From the NCBI GenBank assembly GCA_022225965.2, contig JAKJXP020000021.1:248001-312000 (forward strand): 64,000 nucleotides of DNA, in the 5' to 3' direction. The translations under genes and the position numbers were made by a program. The notes beneath the pieces were generated by a model that saw only the letters and a list, made by a program, of their open reading frames with translations, searched no databases and was not told the origin of the DNA. Source of the DNA: Diatrype stigma (Eukaryota > Ascomycota > Sordariomycetes > Xylariales > Diatrypaceae). Positions 42,097 to 53,336 of this stretch are shown piece after piece (positions within the stretch are counted from its first letter, which is position 1; every line of letters starts with the position of its first letter).

Positions 42097-44947
42097 ATGT
42101 GGTACCAGTACCGGCACGACAAGACCTTCGCCATACTCGCTCTGTTGGCCTCTACGGCGGTTTCTCAGGGCGACAACCTTGGCCTCGACAATGGCTACAT
42201 AACCATCAACACGGCGAACTTCAATGCCCGAATTGTCAAGGATGCACAGGTCCTCGCATCGCTAACGCCGGCGGGCGACTCCTTCGACTTCCTTCCATTC
42301 GACCTGCTGTCCATCAGAGCGGCGAACGGCCAGTACCACTGGGGCGACATCACGTTCCGGTACCGCGGGTCGGGGGCCTCTGACTGGATCGACGGCGACT
42401 CGGCCTCCGCCCGACAGCCCGTCACCGCAGTGGCGGGCTCGGACGCCCTAGCCGCCTCCATCCTCACGCCCACGCTGCCCGACGGCTCCCTGCTAAACAT
42501 CACGCGGGAGTGGCTCGACGTCGCGGGCGACCTGGGCCTGCGCTTCACGGTGCAGAACTCCGGCGCGTCCCCGGTCGAGATCGGCAGCCTCGGGTTCCCG
42601 GCCGAGTTCAACAGCATCTTCACGAACCGCGAGGCGGCCGACATGCAGCGCCTCTGCTCGCTCTCGGACCCGTACATCGGCATGCACGCCGGCCACATCC
42701 GGGTCGCGCCCACGAGCGGCGCCGGCGCGGCGCTCGTCGTGACGCCGCTCGAGGGCACCGACACGCCGCTGGAGGCCTACCGCAACCTGGCCGAGCGCTC
42801 GTACGCGGGCACGGCCTACGGGAGCCAGACCTTCGAGGGCTTCTACGAGTGGCAGGTCCTCACGCAGGCCTGGGCCGAGACGGAGTGGGCCGACGGCCAT
42901 GTGGAGCCGTGGAACCCGCCGTCGGCGCGGACGCTCGCGCCTGGCGCATCGCTGCAGTTCGGCGTGCGGTTTTCGGTGGCCGAGGGGGGAGTCCGCGACC
43001 TCGACGCCGCGGTCCGCAAGACTGGGACTCCGGTGGCGGTCGGCGTTCCGGGATACATCATCCCGAGGGACACCCCGGCGCAGCTCTTCCTTCAGGCCGA
43101 CTCTAACGTCTCCTCAGTCACAGCGGATCCGGAAGGCGCTCTCACGGCAGAAGAGACCGAGCCGTTCACATATACTGTGACACCATCTGCCTCCGCCTGG
43201 GGCCGGGTCCGACTGACTATTCAATATGCTGATAACAAAACCCAGACGGTGCATTATTTCGTGACGAAACCCGCGACCGAAGCCATAGCGGATGTGGGTC
43301 GCTTCTTCACAACGGAAGCCTGGTTCAACGACACGTCGGACCCGTTCGGCCGCGCCCCCTCGCCCATGACCTACGACTACGAGGAGGGGAAGATCGTAGA
43401 CCAAGACTCGCGGGCGTGGGTGGCCGGGCTTAGCGACGAGGGGGGCGTCGGTGCCTACCTCGCGGCGCTAGTGAAGCAGACGATCCAGCCGGCGGCGGAC
43501 GAGGTGGCCAAGCTCGAGGCGTTCATCGACCAGGTGGTGTGGGGCACGATCCAGACGACGGACTACGGCGTGCGGAAGAGCATCTTCTACTACGACCCGG
43601 CCGCGGTCCCGGGCTACGAGTACGACGCCAGCATCGACTGGACCAGCTGGACGTCGTGGGACAAGAGCGCGTCCTACGCCATCGACCGGGCCTACGACTA
43701 CGTCCACGTCGCTGCCGCCTACTGGTCGCTGTACCGCGTCGCGCGGGCCTACCCCGATCTCGTCGAGACGCACACCTGGGACTGGTACCTCGATCACGCG
43801 TATAATACCGTTATCCGTGGCATGCAGAACGATGTCGGTTACAACCGGCTTGGACTCATGGGCGAGACTGTTTTCGGAGAGATCCTAACTGACCTGACGC
43901 GGGAGGACCTCACTACGGAAGCCGACGCCCTGACAGAGGAGATGCGATCTCGTGCGGCGCAGTGGGATACTGAAGAGGTTCCCTTTGGCAGCGAAATGGC
44001 CTGGGATTCGACCGGCCAGGAAGGCGTATACTATTGGAGCAAGTAAGTCTGCTCGGAGGGAACTACTAGCTCTTACACGCTACTCTACTAATCATGCCAA
44101 TTAAATTCAGATACTTCAATTACACGGAGACTGCGACCAAGTCGGTGAACAGCGTGCTGGGATTCATGCCTACGGTGCCTCACTGGGGCTGGAATGGCAA
44201 CGCACGGAGATATTGGGATAACATGTAAGCCCCGTCCCGAGCATGTCTAGAAGTTCTGAGACACACCTTTTTTCTAACGTGGATGCTGTTTGCCCTAGTT
44301 ACGGTGGGAAGCTGAAGAGGGTCGAGCGCCAGATCCATCACTACGGATCTGGACTGAACTCTCTTGTGGCGCTCTCTGCCTACCGTGACGACCCCTCAGA
44401 CTCATATCTCCTTCGCGTTGGGTACGGCGGTACGAGTGGTGCGATGTCGAGCATCAACCAGGACGGATTCGCCGCCGCCTCCTTCCACTCCTGGCCGGAT
44501 ACGCTCAAGTGGGATGGCATAAGCGGTGACTACGGCCCGAATTTCCTAGGCATGTCACTGGGCTCCGGGACGTATGTCGTCGACGACAAGGATATTGGCC
44601 TCGTCGCGTACGGTGGTATCCTAGAGACCGCCTCCGACGGCAAGATCACGGTCCAGCCCCGGGATCCTACCAGAAGGAGGATCTTCATCGGACCTTTGGG
44701 GGTGACTGTCACAATTGATGCGGGTATCATAGAGAGCTTTACCTACGTAGCCGATTCAGGAGCGATCTCAGTCAGCCTGTCGCAGTTGGCGGATGTCCCG
44801 CAAGCGGCTTCGGCAGTTATGTGGGTGGACACTATCTCCGGCGCGACATCCTACGGCGTTACCACGGCCAACATCAGTCAGGTCCGGAAGGGGTGGCAGA
44901 TTCCGCTCACGGGCGACCACGTGGCCGTCGACCTGTCACCTAATTAA
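42097..44947 (+). CDS. Large secreted protein, probable carbohydrate-active enzyme (DUF5695-like), 902 aa
   Basis: Three exons: 42097-44042, 44111-44224 and 44299-44947. The introns are 68 and 74 bp; both joins are phase 2 and correct (WSK-YFNYTETAT; YWDNI-YGGKLKR). A signal peptide follows the ATG at 42097 (FAILALLASTAVSQG). The N-terminal half is beta-rich (LDNGYITINTANFNARIVKD; GDITFRYRGSGASDWI). The central and C-terminal parts have many Trp/Tyr/Asp residues in a helical context (IDQVVWGTIQTTDYGVRKSI; a WDWYLDHAYNTVIRGMQND segment), as in (alpha/alpha)-barrel glycosidases. I recall this layout from proteins labelled DUF5695, but catalytic residues are not assigned here. Pairing with a GH43 enzyme suggests a role in plant or microbial polysaccharide breakdown; that is inference. 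Confidence 0.8.
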
Positions 44948-45877
44948 ATAGCTATCATGGCATGAGGTTATAGATGGGATTAGTAACAATGAAGGAATTC
45001 TATTCAGGGGTTGACCGGCGCGATTGCGGATCTCCTCGGACCTTCGAAGATTGTCATAACGAATTAATCTGACATGAGATTGGCTAACGATTACCAGGAA
45101 CTGTTGAGGTTATGTTGGAGAAGGATTTAGCGCTTGGACATAACCGCCCGCATGCCCATTATCCTGGTTTTGCTCATGCGTTAACTATACGAATATGATA
45201 TATAGGTATCAGCTATTACCCACCGGGTCACATAAAGCCCCCAACATGCTAGTTTATGCTGAAGAGGCTGGTGGCCCCTTAAAATAACAGAGTGCAGTTG
45301 ATTCAGTCTTTATCAGGCTTCAAAGTGCAATTCATAATACAATATATCAAAGATACCACCGAGCTCGAACCATCATGGCCATTAGTTAAGTACAAACTCA
45401 TTATAGATAGGAGAATCATTCGCCACAATGTCGTAACGGCTCCAAATTGTGACGTAGTTAAGTTGCGCATAGTCTTGCAGTCGTGGAGAAAGATCGTCTG
45501 ACACTTTGAATAGCATTATCCTCTGCTTAGGGCTATGTATAGGCAGGGAAGTGTTTGCATGGTGGAATTTACCGGTTTACTATAACCAACTTGCTAGGAT
45601 AACGTACGATTGGACACTATACCCTGGATCACCCACGTGCAACGCAACCTACCCCATGCATGGACCTTTTTGTTGCCTTAAGACTATGAACAGGGTAAAA
45701 ACCCCAATATCTGACATATATTCCGGGGTGATAGAGTGCTTCCAGAAGCCGTCGACTGCTGCTTACAAATATATCTACTGGTCCGCCCCTGCTGGGTAGA
45801 GTCGGCAAGTTCAATACAATACGGTTTTATGAATCCGTGATACCACTGCTCTCCGATTGTGAGCCTATAGCCTCAAA
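44948..45877. other. Intergenic
   Basis: AT-rich DNA with two short open frames (45292-45501, 45506-45799) that show no family features; neither is called. It includes the promoter of the Clr5 gene. Confidence 0.45.
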
Positions 45878-47485
45878 ATGTCGAAAATGCCAAAGCGTTA
45901 CGCCACTTCGGATGACTGGGAGCCTCACCGACTAGAGATCGCTCGACTATACCGGGACGAGGACAGGACACTGCAAGAGACTATGAGTTGCATGGCCAGA
46001 GAACACAATTTCTTTGCTACGTAAGTGTCATCATCAGTAGCGGTATCAGTGGTGATCGTATCATCGTATGTGTCGCCAAGCAGATTATGGGAAGTTCACT
46101 GATTAACATAGTATAGTCCTAGAATGTACAAAACCCGGCTGAGGAAATGGGGTCTTTTCAAATATCGGACCGGATCACAGACCCAAAAGGAGATATGTAA
46201 GAGTCGTAGTTGTGCCGAGTCCAATCGTGCCGGCAGCGTGACGGGCAACACTACCCCAGAAAGCGCCCTCTGCGAGCTTCATCATCAGGCCCTTGCTAGC
46301 CCGAGGCATGCAGGATGCCAAGGGCATTGGGAACAGAACACCGACTTGTGCGTGGAGTTCTCAGATAGTACGAGCGGCAGCATCAGTGAGGACTTCCGGC
46401 GAGGACAGCGACGACGACTAGCGACCCGGATGGTACCCCCCATATCAGTCCCCGCAGTCCTGCGCGCCCCCAGCGATCTCCAGTGCCTCGAGGAGGCGTC
46501 CCGGATCGCGAACGGCTACATCCAGGGGTCGCTCGAGAGCGGCGCGTGGACGTACGACGAGCGGCTGCACGGCGTCTTCGGGCACCGGGGCCTGGCGGGC
46601 TGGGAGGACACGTTCGCGTGGCTCGGCCGCCTGGTCGAGGGGATCAGTTACATCCAGTGCGGGGGCGCGAGCGCGGGCGCGGCTAGGACCCGCGACGGCT
46701 TCCGCATGCTGAACGCGTGCCTCGACGAGACGGCCGCGCGCCTGCGGTACCAGGACGCCACCACCATGTACTACTTCCTCGTCTTCGCCAAGATCCCGAA
46801 CCGGGCCCTCCGGCGGGCGCTGGTCCGCCACGTCCAGGAGCTGGCCAGGGTCGTGCTCGGCAGCCGGCACCCGTTCACGCTCGTCTTCCAGCGGCTGGCT
46901 TGGTGCCCCGTCCGCAAGGACAGTAATGATATTAAGAATAACAACAATAACGAGAACGACAACGGCAACGACGAAAAAGAAGAAGACGACGACAGCGAAA
47001 GCACCGCGACTCTAGGCCATTTCACTGAGATCATAGGGGTCAAGCACAGCTTCTTCGACAAGCCGCTGCGGCTCTGTCCGGCGCCGCGGGCGGACGCTGA
47101 TTCCGACAGCGGCGCGGGCGCGGGTGCCGCGGCCGCGGTGGCGCAGCAAGAGCGGTACGCGTCCACGGTGGTCGGGGCGGACGCCGGGTACGCGCACGTG
47201 CTGGCGGCGCTCGGGGACGGGGCGAAGCTGGCGGCGCTGTCGCGCACGCTGCGGCGCACGCTGTGGCAGAACGACAACGACCCGGGGGAGCCGGTCGGGT
47301 CGATCATCGGCTTCGACCTGATGCTGTCGGTTGCACGCGGGCTGCGCCTGCACGGCGAGCGTGCCGAGGCCGCGCTGGCGCTCGAGACCGTCCGCCGGTG
47401 GCTGGGCGCCATGGGGCCGGAGGTCGCCGGCAGGAGGGCGAAGTGCTACGTTCGGGAGCTGAAGGAGCTAAAGGGGGTGAAGTAA
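45878..47485 (+). CDS. Clr5-domain protein, 503 aa
   Basis: Two exons, 45878-46020 and 46117-47485. The 96-bp intron is GTAAGT ... TATAG and the join is in phase (AC+T). Residues about 13-64 form a Clr5 domain: DDWEPHRLEIARLYRDEDRT, then LQETMSCMAREHNFFATPRM, then YKTRLRKWGLFKY. This helix-turn-helix-like module is found at the N-terminus of many fungal proteins of unknown or silencing-related role (named for S. pombe Clr5). The remainder has no known domain. It includes a helical region (about 190-330), an acidic Asn/Asp/Glu stretch encoded near 46923-47005 (KNNNNENDNGNDEKEEDDD), and a C-terminal helical block. DNA binding is a family-based guess. Confidence 0.85.
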
Positions 47486-47633
47486 AGGATGCCCGAGTTC
47501 ATAGAAAATATACTAAATAGTTAGTAATAATCGTAATCGTACCTCATACCCGTCCATATGTACTGACTTTTATATCGTCTACCTTCAAAGTTTAGGCTGC
47601 GTAGTATTTTCAAGTAATAATAACAAAAAATAA

Positions 47634-47847
47634 TGCCTGGTCCAGGAGTCGAACCTGGGTCTTCTTTTTCTTGCCGGACCATTTTCCTCCCCTTTTTGTG
47701 GTGGTTTCGCACAGGGCGGGAGAATTACCCGTTCTGCGGTGCACGTCTAGTACAGCCACAAGGTTGACTCGAACCTGGGGCCTTTGGGCCGTTTGTTCTT
47801 GGTCATGGCAGAATTTCAGACGTGCTAAACCACTACACCAACCGGGC
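47634..47847 (-). tRNA. Split tRNA-like sequence with separate A-box and B-box ends; probably not functional
   Basis: Reading minus from 47847, GCCCGGT followed by TGGTGTAGTGG gives a perfect A-box and a D-arm-like GTGT/GCAC pair. At the other end, CCAGG-TTCGACT-CCTGG is a perfect T-arm with B-box (47642-47658), followed by ACCAGGC, an A, and then TTATTTTTT as a Pol III terminator. The acceptor strands GCCCGGT and ACCAGGC pair at six of seven positions. The halves are about 150 nt apart, and a second B-box-like GGTTCGAGTC sits between (about 47763-47772). I could not fold an anticodon arm, so this may be a tRNA interrupted by a duplication, two tRNA remnants, or a tRNA-derived SINE-like sequence. 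Confidence 0.4.
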
Positions 47848-49827
47848 ATCTGATGGCAATTGTTGGAAGACTGATTTCTTATTGACATTCATAGTAGTGA
47901 CTTCCGGGAAGCACACCCTACCTAGGTATCTGCTGCTGCAGGACGTACGTACATGGTCAATGGGGCCACGAGTCCAGGTACCTAGCTACTTACACATCTT
48001 AATCAGGATGCCATACGAGTTGCGTATGGCCGTGGTCCCTATCTCCTCTCCGATGCCTCTCTGGACGCTTTTGCCTAGGCACTGGTACTGACGAGTCATT
48101 CCCCTCTCGTCCAATAACACTGTCCTCCTGCTGCGTGGTGGTTGCCACCTCAACCACACATACTAGGTATTCTACTCCGAATCGCACTCAAGTAGCTGCG
48201 GACCATTTACCATACACATACAATTCGTTGTACGTTCCTTCTGTGTAGAGAATCCCATCGCGCATCCTCTGTGGGATCTGGTTCGTTGGGACATCCATCA
48301 CTGGAACACGGCAATTCCGACAAGATATTATATCCTAAGGATTCCTCTTTTTCTCACGTGTTTATCTATACATGGATTCTATTAAACCGTCGAGATTTTA
48401 CGTTACTCTTGTCCCCAAAGTCAGATCCAATAGGTCACATCCAGTACTTGGATCCTGCAACGTAGTCATATAAAAACCCATGTTCAGGAGATAAATGGCA
48501 AGCTAGAGCTAGAATTTGGAGCGCATTGTCTACTGCCCGTCCTCGTACGAACTATTACCCAGCAACCATACAGAAACTCCCTCCGACAAGTAGCTAGTCA
48601 GGAATATAGAGAGGAAAGGCCATGATAGATTTACATCGAGAAGGCCGACCAGAAGACGTGGAACTTTTACATCCCCCGTTCCACCCCCTTTTCCCCCTTT
48701 GGAAAGCCCCACACCCCATAATACTTACATAATCAACGCCCCTTTCCCCTATTTGCTTCTTTGTACACTTGAATGCCAAGCATGGAAACATCTTCATAGT
48801 GATAGTTACTACATGACTAGGCACTTACTACCCAGTCCAAAACGCCAACATCCAACTCAATAACAATAGTATCCCCACAACATCCATCACTATCTCAACT
48901 CCCCCACCTAGCTATCCAAGTCTCGCGAGTCGGGTACACGATAATAGCGACTCATCACGTTTGATCAAGCATATGTCAAGAAGCGGCGACGCAAAACATA
49001 CAACAACCAATTACTACACAAAGCCAAATGTCTGCATTAAACTAGCTGTAAAGTGTTTATACACCGAGGGCGCAGATCGCGACTCTCACGCATACACGCG
49101 CGCGCGCACGGCACCGTGCGCGTGAGAAGCCGAGGACTGGACCCTGGAACCGAGGAGGATGGTGGGATAGGATGGGATGAGGGGTTTCGTTGCTTCCTGC
49201 AGCGCATGGCAACGCAATGCGTCGCGATAGGGCAGATGGGGTAGGTTGGTAGGTTGGGAGCACGGACCGATAGCCAGCCAGATAGACAAAACCAGTAATC
49301 CATCCATCCATCCACCCCGCCTATCTGTCTGCCCGAGAACAACGACGGAAACAAAACCAACCAGAAAAAGAAGAAAAAGACCAGCTGAGATAACAGGTCT
49401 GCCAGGTTCCAACAGTCCTTCCTAATGGGGAGGGATATGTCAAAGCAGTTCCATCCCCCCATTTTAAACCCCTAGTTTGCCCTTGCCTTTCGCCTTTCTA
49501 GTGCCGCGTCTAACTAGTAGTGGTCGCATGTAACAAAACAGACAGAACAGAGTTTCGTCTCTCAGCCCCTCCCCCCTTCCGATCAAAGCATAGCAGAGAT
49601 CCAAAGCACGTAATCACCGTAGAACATCGTTAACCTTCTGGCTTCCGATGCGGTTACCACAAGAACGCCTACAGAACGTCCCACAGCCTGCAACTCCAAC
49701 CCACAAAAATGATGGTTAGATGTAACGTGAACGCCCCCCTTATATCTGACCCGGGCACCGAAAGTTCATCTGCCTTTTGACACCTGTACTAACAACTCCC
49801 GCCCGTTTATCCGCAAGCATAGGCCTT

Positions 49828-50049
49828 TCAAGTTCTACTACCTTTCCCACTCCAGATCGACCTGTATCCGTACGCGTGGCTATTGATTAGACCGTTTAGT
49901 TGACCATTATTCTGACCATTAACTTGACCATTACTTTGACCACTACTTTGACCATTCACTTGACCATTCACACGGGTTGCCTCTATGCGGTTTAGAGCAG
50001 TTTGGACGGGGTTTGGCGCAGATGATATTCTGGAGCCTACTTGGGGCAT
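49828..50049 (-). other. Open frame with (V/S)NGQ repeats just downstream of the large nuclear-type gene
   Basis: A 73-codon frame from an ATG at 50049 begins ten bases after the stop of the upstream gene. It encodes a 12-bp-period tandem repeat (VNGQVNGQSSGQSNGQVNGQ, then NNGQLNG). It may be an alternative last exon, 3' UTR sequence or a chance frame over a minisatellite. No function is known. Confidence 0.25.
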
Positions 50050-50058
50050 TGAAACCTT

Positions 50059-53000
50059 CTAAGCTTCTTTGCCGGCTGTCAGAGCAGTACCATTAGGTGC
50101 AGGACCTGAGGCCGTAACGGCTGGGCTTCCATTCGTTGCCGGGGAGGGATTGGCAGCATTAGGCAAGGTAGCCTGAGGCTTGGGGCTTTGGCTAGAAGCG
50201 CTGTATCCCCCAGCAGCCGTTGCACCAGGCATGCCAGCCCTAGCAGCTGCCATCCTCGAGTCTGGTCCAAGGCCGATACCACCCAAGCCCACAGGCGCCG
50301 TCACCGGCGGGTGGCTCTGTCCTGGGCCCGATAGCGAATTTCTGGTGGGCTCATCTGGTTTCTGCCTCTTATTGCCCTGCTCAAACCTGGTTCTAGCTTG
50401 GTCCATAGCCTGCTGCAACTGATGGGAGTTCAGAGATGTTTGGAATTGGGTGCCGTTGAAGTTGGAGTTGGATCGGCTCTGGCTCTGTTGTAGCTGAGGT
50501 TGCTGAGGTTGCTGATGTTGGACGGCGGGCGAGCCAGTAGGCGGATAGAAATGTCTCGGCGGATTGTTAGTCATGTTCGGCTGACCACCATACGAAGGTT
50601 GTCGGGTAGGCGTGGCAGCAGGGTTATAGCCTTGCTGCGGCATATGCTGAGGTGTTGGGTGTGGAACATGGGGAGATGCGGTCCGCTGAGGCATGGCGCC
50701 CGTTCCATTAGTATACTGACCATAAGATGGGTGCGTAGGAGTTGCTGGTTGCTGATGTGGATGTGGGTGTTGGTGTGGGTGTTGGTGTTGGGGCTGGTAC
50801 GCCTGATGATGGTAGGGGTTCGGCGGCATCTGGGGGTTTGATGTATAGGACGGATAGCGCTGTTGCGGAGTATGGCTAGCAGTATTGGGGTAGCCGGGAT
50901 ATTGCGGGTACGGTGGGCGAACTTGCGTCGGCGTTCCCCCATATGAGCCAGGTTGCGAGTATGAACCTTGGGTCTTTGTCAACTGCTGAGCATAGGGTGT
51001 ACCAGGGTAAGGGGCTGGAGGCCGATATCCAGTATTGGAGGGTGGTCGCTGCGAGTAGGTCGGCGGCATCGTCTGCGGTGCTCGCTGGATGCCCGAAGGT
51101 GGTCGAACCGGTGTCTGTGTACCATAATAAGGCTGGGCCATTGGGGGGGCACGAGCTGTCGTGGGGTACTGCTGGTTATATTGCAAGCTAGAAGATGAGC
51201 TGGATGCCCGATGGGGCGTAGGGCGAGGGGTCGACGCAGCCATGCTAGCCGCTCTGGCACGAGCGGCCGCCTCGTCTTCTTCCATAATTCCCTGGTATTC
51301 TTCGGTCCGGACTTCCAACTTGGTGGAGATGTTCAGCTCATCCAATTTATCCGAGTTCAAGCGTGCAACGGCATAAGGTGGTAGCATTTGGATTACGAGC
51401 ATGAGTTGGGCTTTCAAAGCATCATAAGTTGCTGATTCTTCGTCACTAGGCTGCGCGGGTGTTCCGGTTGTAAGTAGGTCGCTATGCGCCGGATCTGCAG
51501 CGTATCGACTCTGGCTGGATGCAGTAGGTAGCTGCAGGTTGCGATTTCTCTGGAATGAGATAAGGGTTTGGATCATGTCAGACACATCTTGCAGGATGTC
51601 GTCGACATCCTTCTCCTCGTCTGCCTTCTTCGGGCAGCAGGCCGCCTCAAGACTAGGATCAACCATGCTATCATCCCAGTTATCAATCGCCTCCTGAATC
51701 AACGTCTCGTCGATCTCGGCTGGCCCCGTGTCGGCCATTTCGCTGTCGTTGGCAGCATCTTCCGAGTGTTCGGCTCCGATTAACCGATCAAAGCCACGCC
51801 TGCCGACCTTTTGCCACCACAAAGTCTGACTGATCATGCCTGACGAGATGGTAGCAGCCGAGTCATCCTTAGAAGGGGCAAAACTGGAGAAGGCGCCGCG
51901 GAACAGAGATTCCAATTCAGACGCTTCTAGGTCTGATGTGGAAGGCTTCGTTCCGGCAAGGCTCAAGGCTCGTTCGCGTTGCTTCGTCATGATCTGCGAG
52001 GGGGGCGCGGCGTTGCTATAATCCAACCAACGCCCAGTTGACAGAGGCTGGCTCGAGTATGATCCAGCTCGGTACTTAGACTTTTCTGTCAACTCTGGGC
52101 GGTGCCATCCTACTTGAACACCTTTGGTGGTGCTCTTTGGGGCTTTCGGGGGTTGCAACGAGGGTAGATTTCGGGGAGGCGGGAATAGTTCACCCAAAGT
52201 CTTAGACTTCTTGTCTTTCTCGACAGCAGAGGGAAAGAGAAAGGGCATTGCCTTGACCATCCTGACACCCTGGGGTAATGACTTCTCAGACAGCGCTCGA
52301 ATAACGCCATCTGGATTATCGGGCGTGGATACAGGGTGCTGGAGACTAGAGTACAGCTGGGTTGGTCTCGAGACGATGCCATGTACACTGAGGACGATAT
52401 TACCACCAGCGCTAGTTTGCAAAGCGTTGGTAGAATCAAGACCCTGGTGTCCTTCGGGAACATTAGGATATGTAATTTCCCGTCTGAAGATTTCATGTGC
52501 CTTCTGCCTGAACGACAGAGTCCGAGCAATAGCCTCATCGTTAGAGCTGGGGTCCTCGCCGGGTTCTATTTTACGTAACTCAGCCACTTGGTAAGCGGTG
52601 GAAGCCTTGATGTCAGCAATAACAGCATCTAGGTCCTTGTACTCCCCACTGGCGACCTTGTCGGCAATAGACACCCGGGTAGGTCCTGGTGGTTCTTCCG
52701 ACTTCTTGCGTTTTGCTTGAGGCTCATCGGCGGAGTCAGGCTCAGATAGAGGACGTTTGAGAATAGAGGGGGTTGCATCGTATCTGCCAATAAGAGTAAG
52801 ATCAATACAAGCCATTCTCGTTAGTGGTCAGGACGGGGAGCGCTGGAGAGACAAGAAAGTATAAAGGGTGAAGTGAGACCGGACATGCAGGGCAATATGA
52901 GTAGCATGCCAATTACGATGGAAATTTACCTTTCCAGTACTTCATAATAGTCGCGGATAGTCGTGGTTAGGTCCTTGGTTGAAGCTTTGGTGTGGACAGT

Positions 53001-53336
53001 TTTGTCGTCATCAACGGTAGTCGAAGTGGTAGCAGAGGGCGTGCCGGGACGATGATGCTGATCGCTGTCGTGATGGTTTACTTGCTTTCCTCCTTCGTCA
53101 AGGCTCATCTCGCGTTTGCGCTTAATGGAAGTGACATTGTTTGGGGATGCCGATGCAGAGGATGAAGATGAAAATGATTGCGCATTGTCGGGGGCGGTGC
53201 CGCTGTCGCTAGAGGGCGTTGCAGTAGTGACATTGGCATTAACATGGTTTTGATTCGGGTGATTCAGCGATGGAGATGACGCTGATGATGATCCTGTAGC
53301 AACTCCATTCGGAATTGCTACGGCCGGCGAGGCCAT
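50059..53336 (-). CDS. Large Pro/Gln-rich nuclear-type protein, 1043 aa, unassigned
   Basis: Two exons on minus: 52930-53336 and 50059-52783. The 146-bp intron starts GTAAAT and ends TTGGCAG; the join gives EVLER-YDATPSILKRPL. The ATG at 53336 is the first in frame. The N-terminus is Ser/Asn-rich with nuclear-localisation-like TSIKRKREM, then AKRKKSEE. A conserved-looking globular part follows: TTIRDYYEVLERYDATPS, SIADKVASGEYKDLDAVIAD, LSFRQKAHEIFRREITYPN, and later PPPRNLPSLQPP leading to YSSQPLSTGRWLDYSNAAPP. A helical block (about 580-660) and a Pro/Gln/Tyr/His-rich C-terminus (660-1043) end the protein. The DYYEVLERYD ... KYKDLD-type layout reminds me of bromodomain-like subunits of fungal chromatin remodelling complexes (RSC/SWI-SNF), but I cannot name it with confidence. 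Confidence 0.8.

Larger units (their letters stand above)
47486..50058. other. Long intergenic region with a tRNA-like sequence and an Asn-Gly-Gln repeat ORF
   Basis: The 3' end of the Clr5 gene and the 3' region of the large nuclear-type gene lie here. Beyond the two items listed separately, there is a minus-strand open frame from an ATG at 49462 to 49037 (141 codons) with a hydrophobic Phe run but no family features, and CCATCCATCCATCC simple sequence near 49300. No other gene is called. Confidence 0.45.

Noticed and set aside
49037..49462. 141-codon minus-strand frame with a hydrophobic Phe run
   Set aside because: Starts at an ATG but is built over simple sequence (GGATGG/TTCTTC tracts); no homologous feature recognised.
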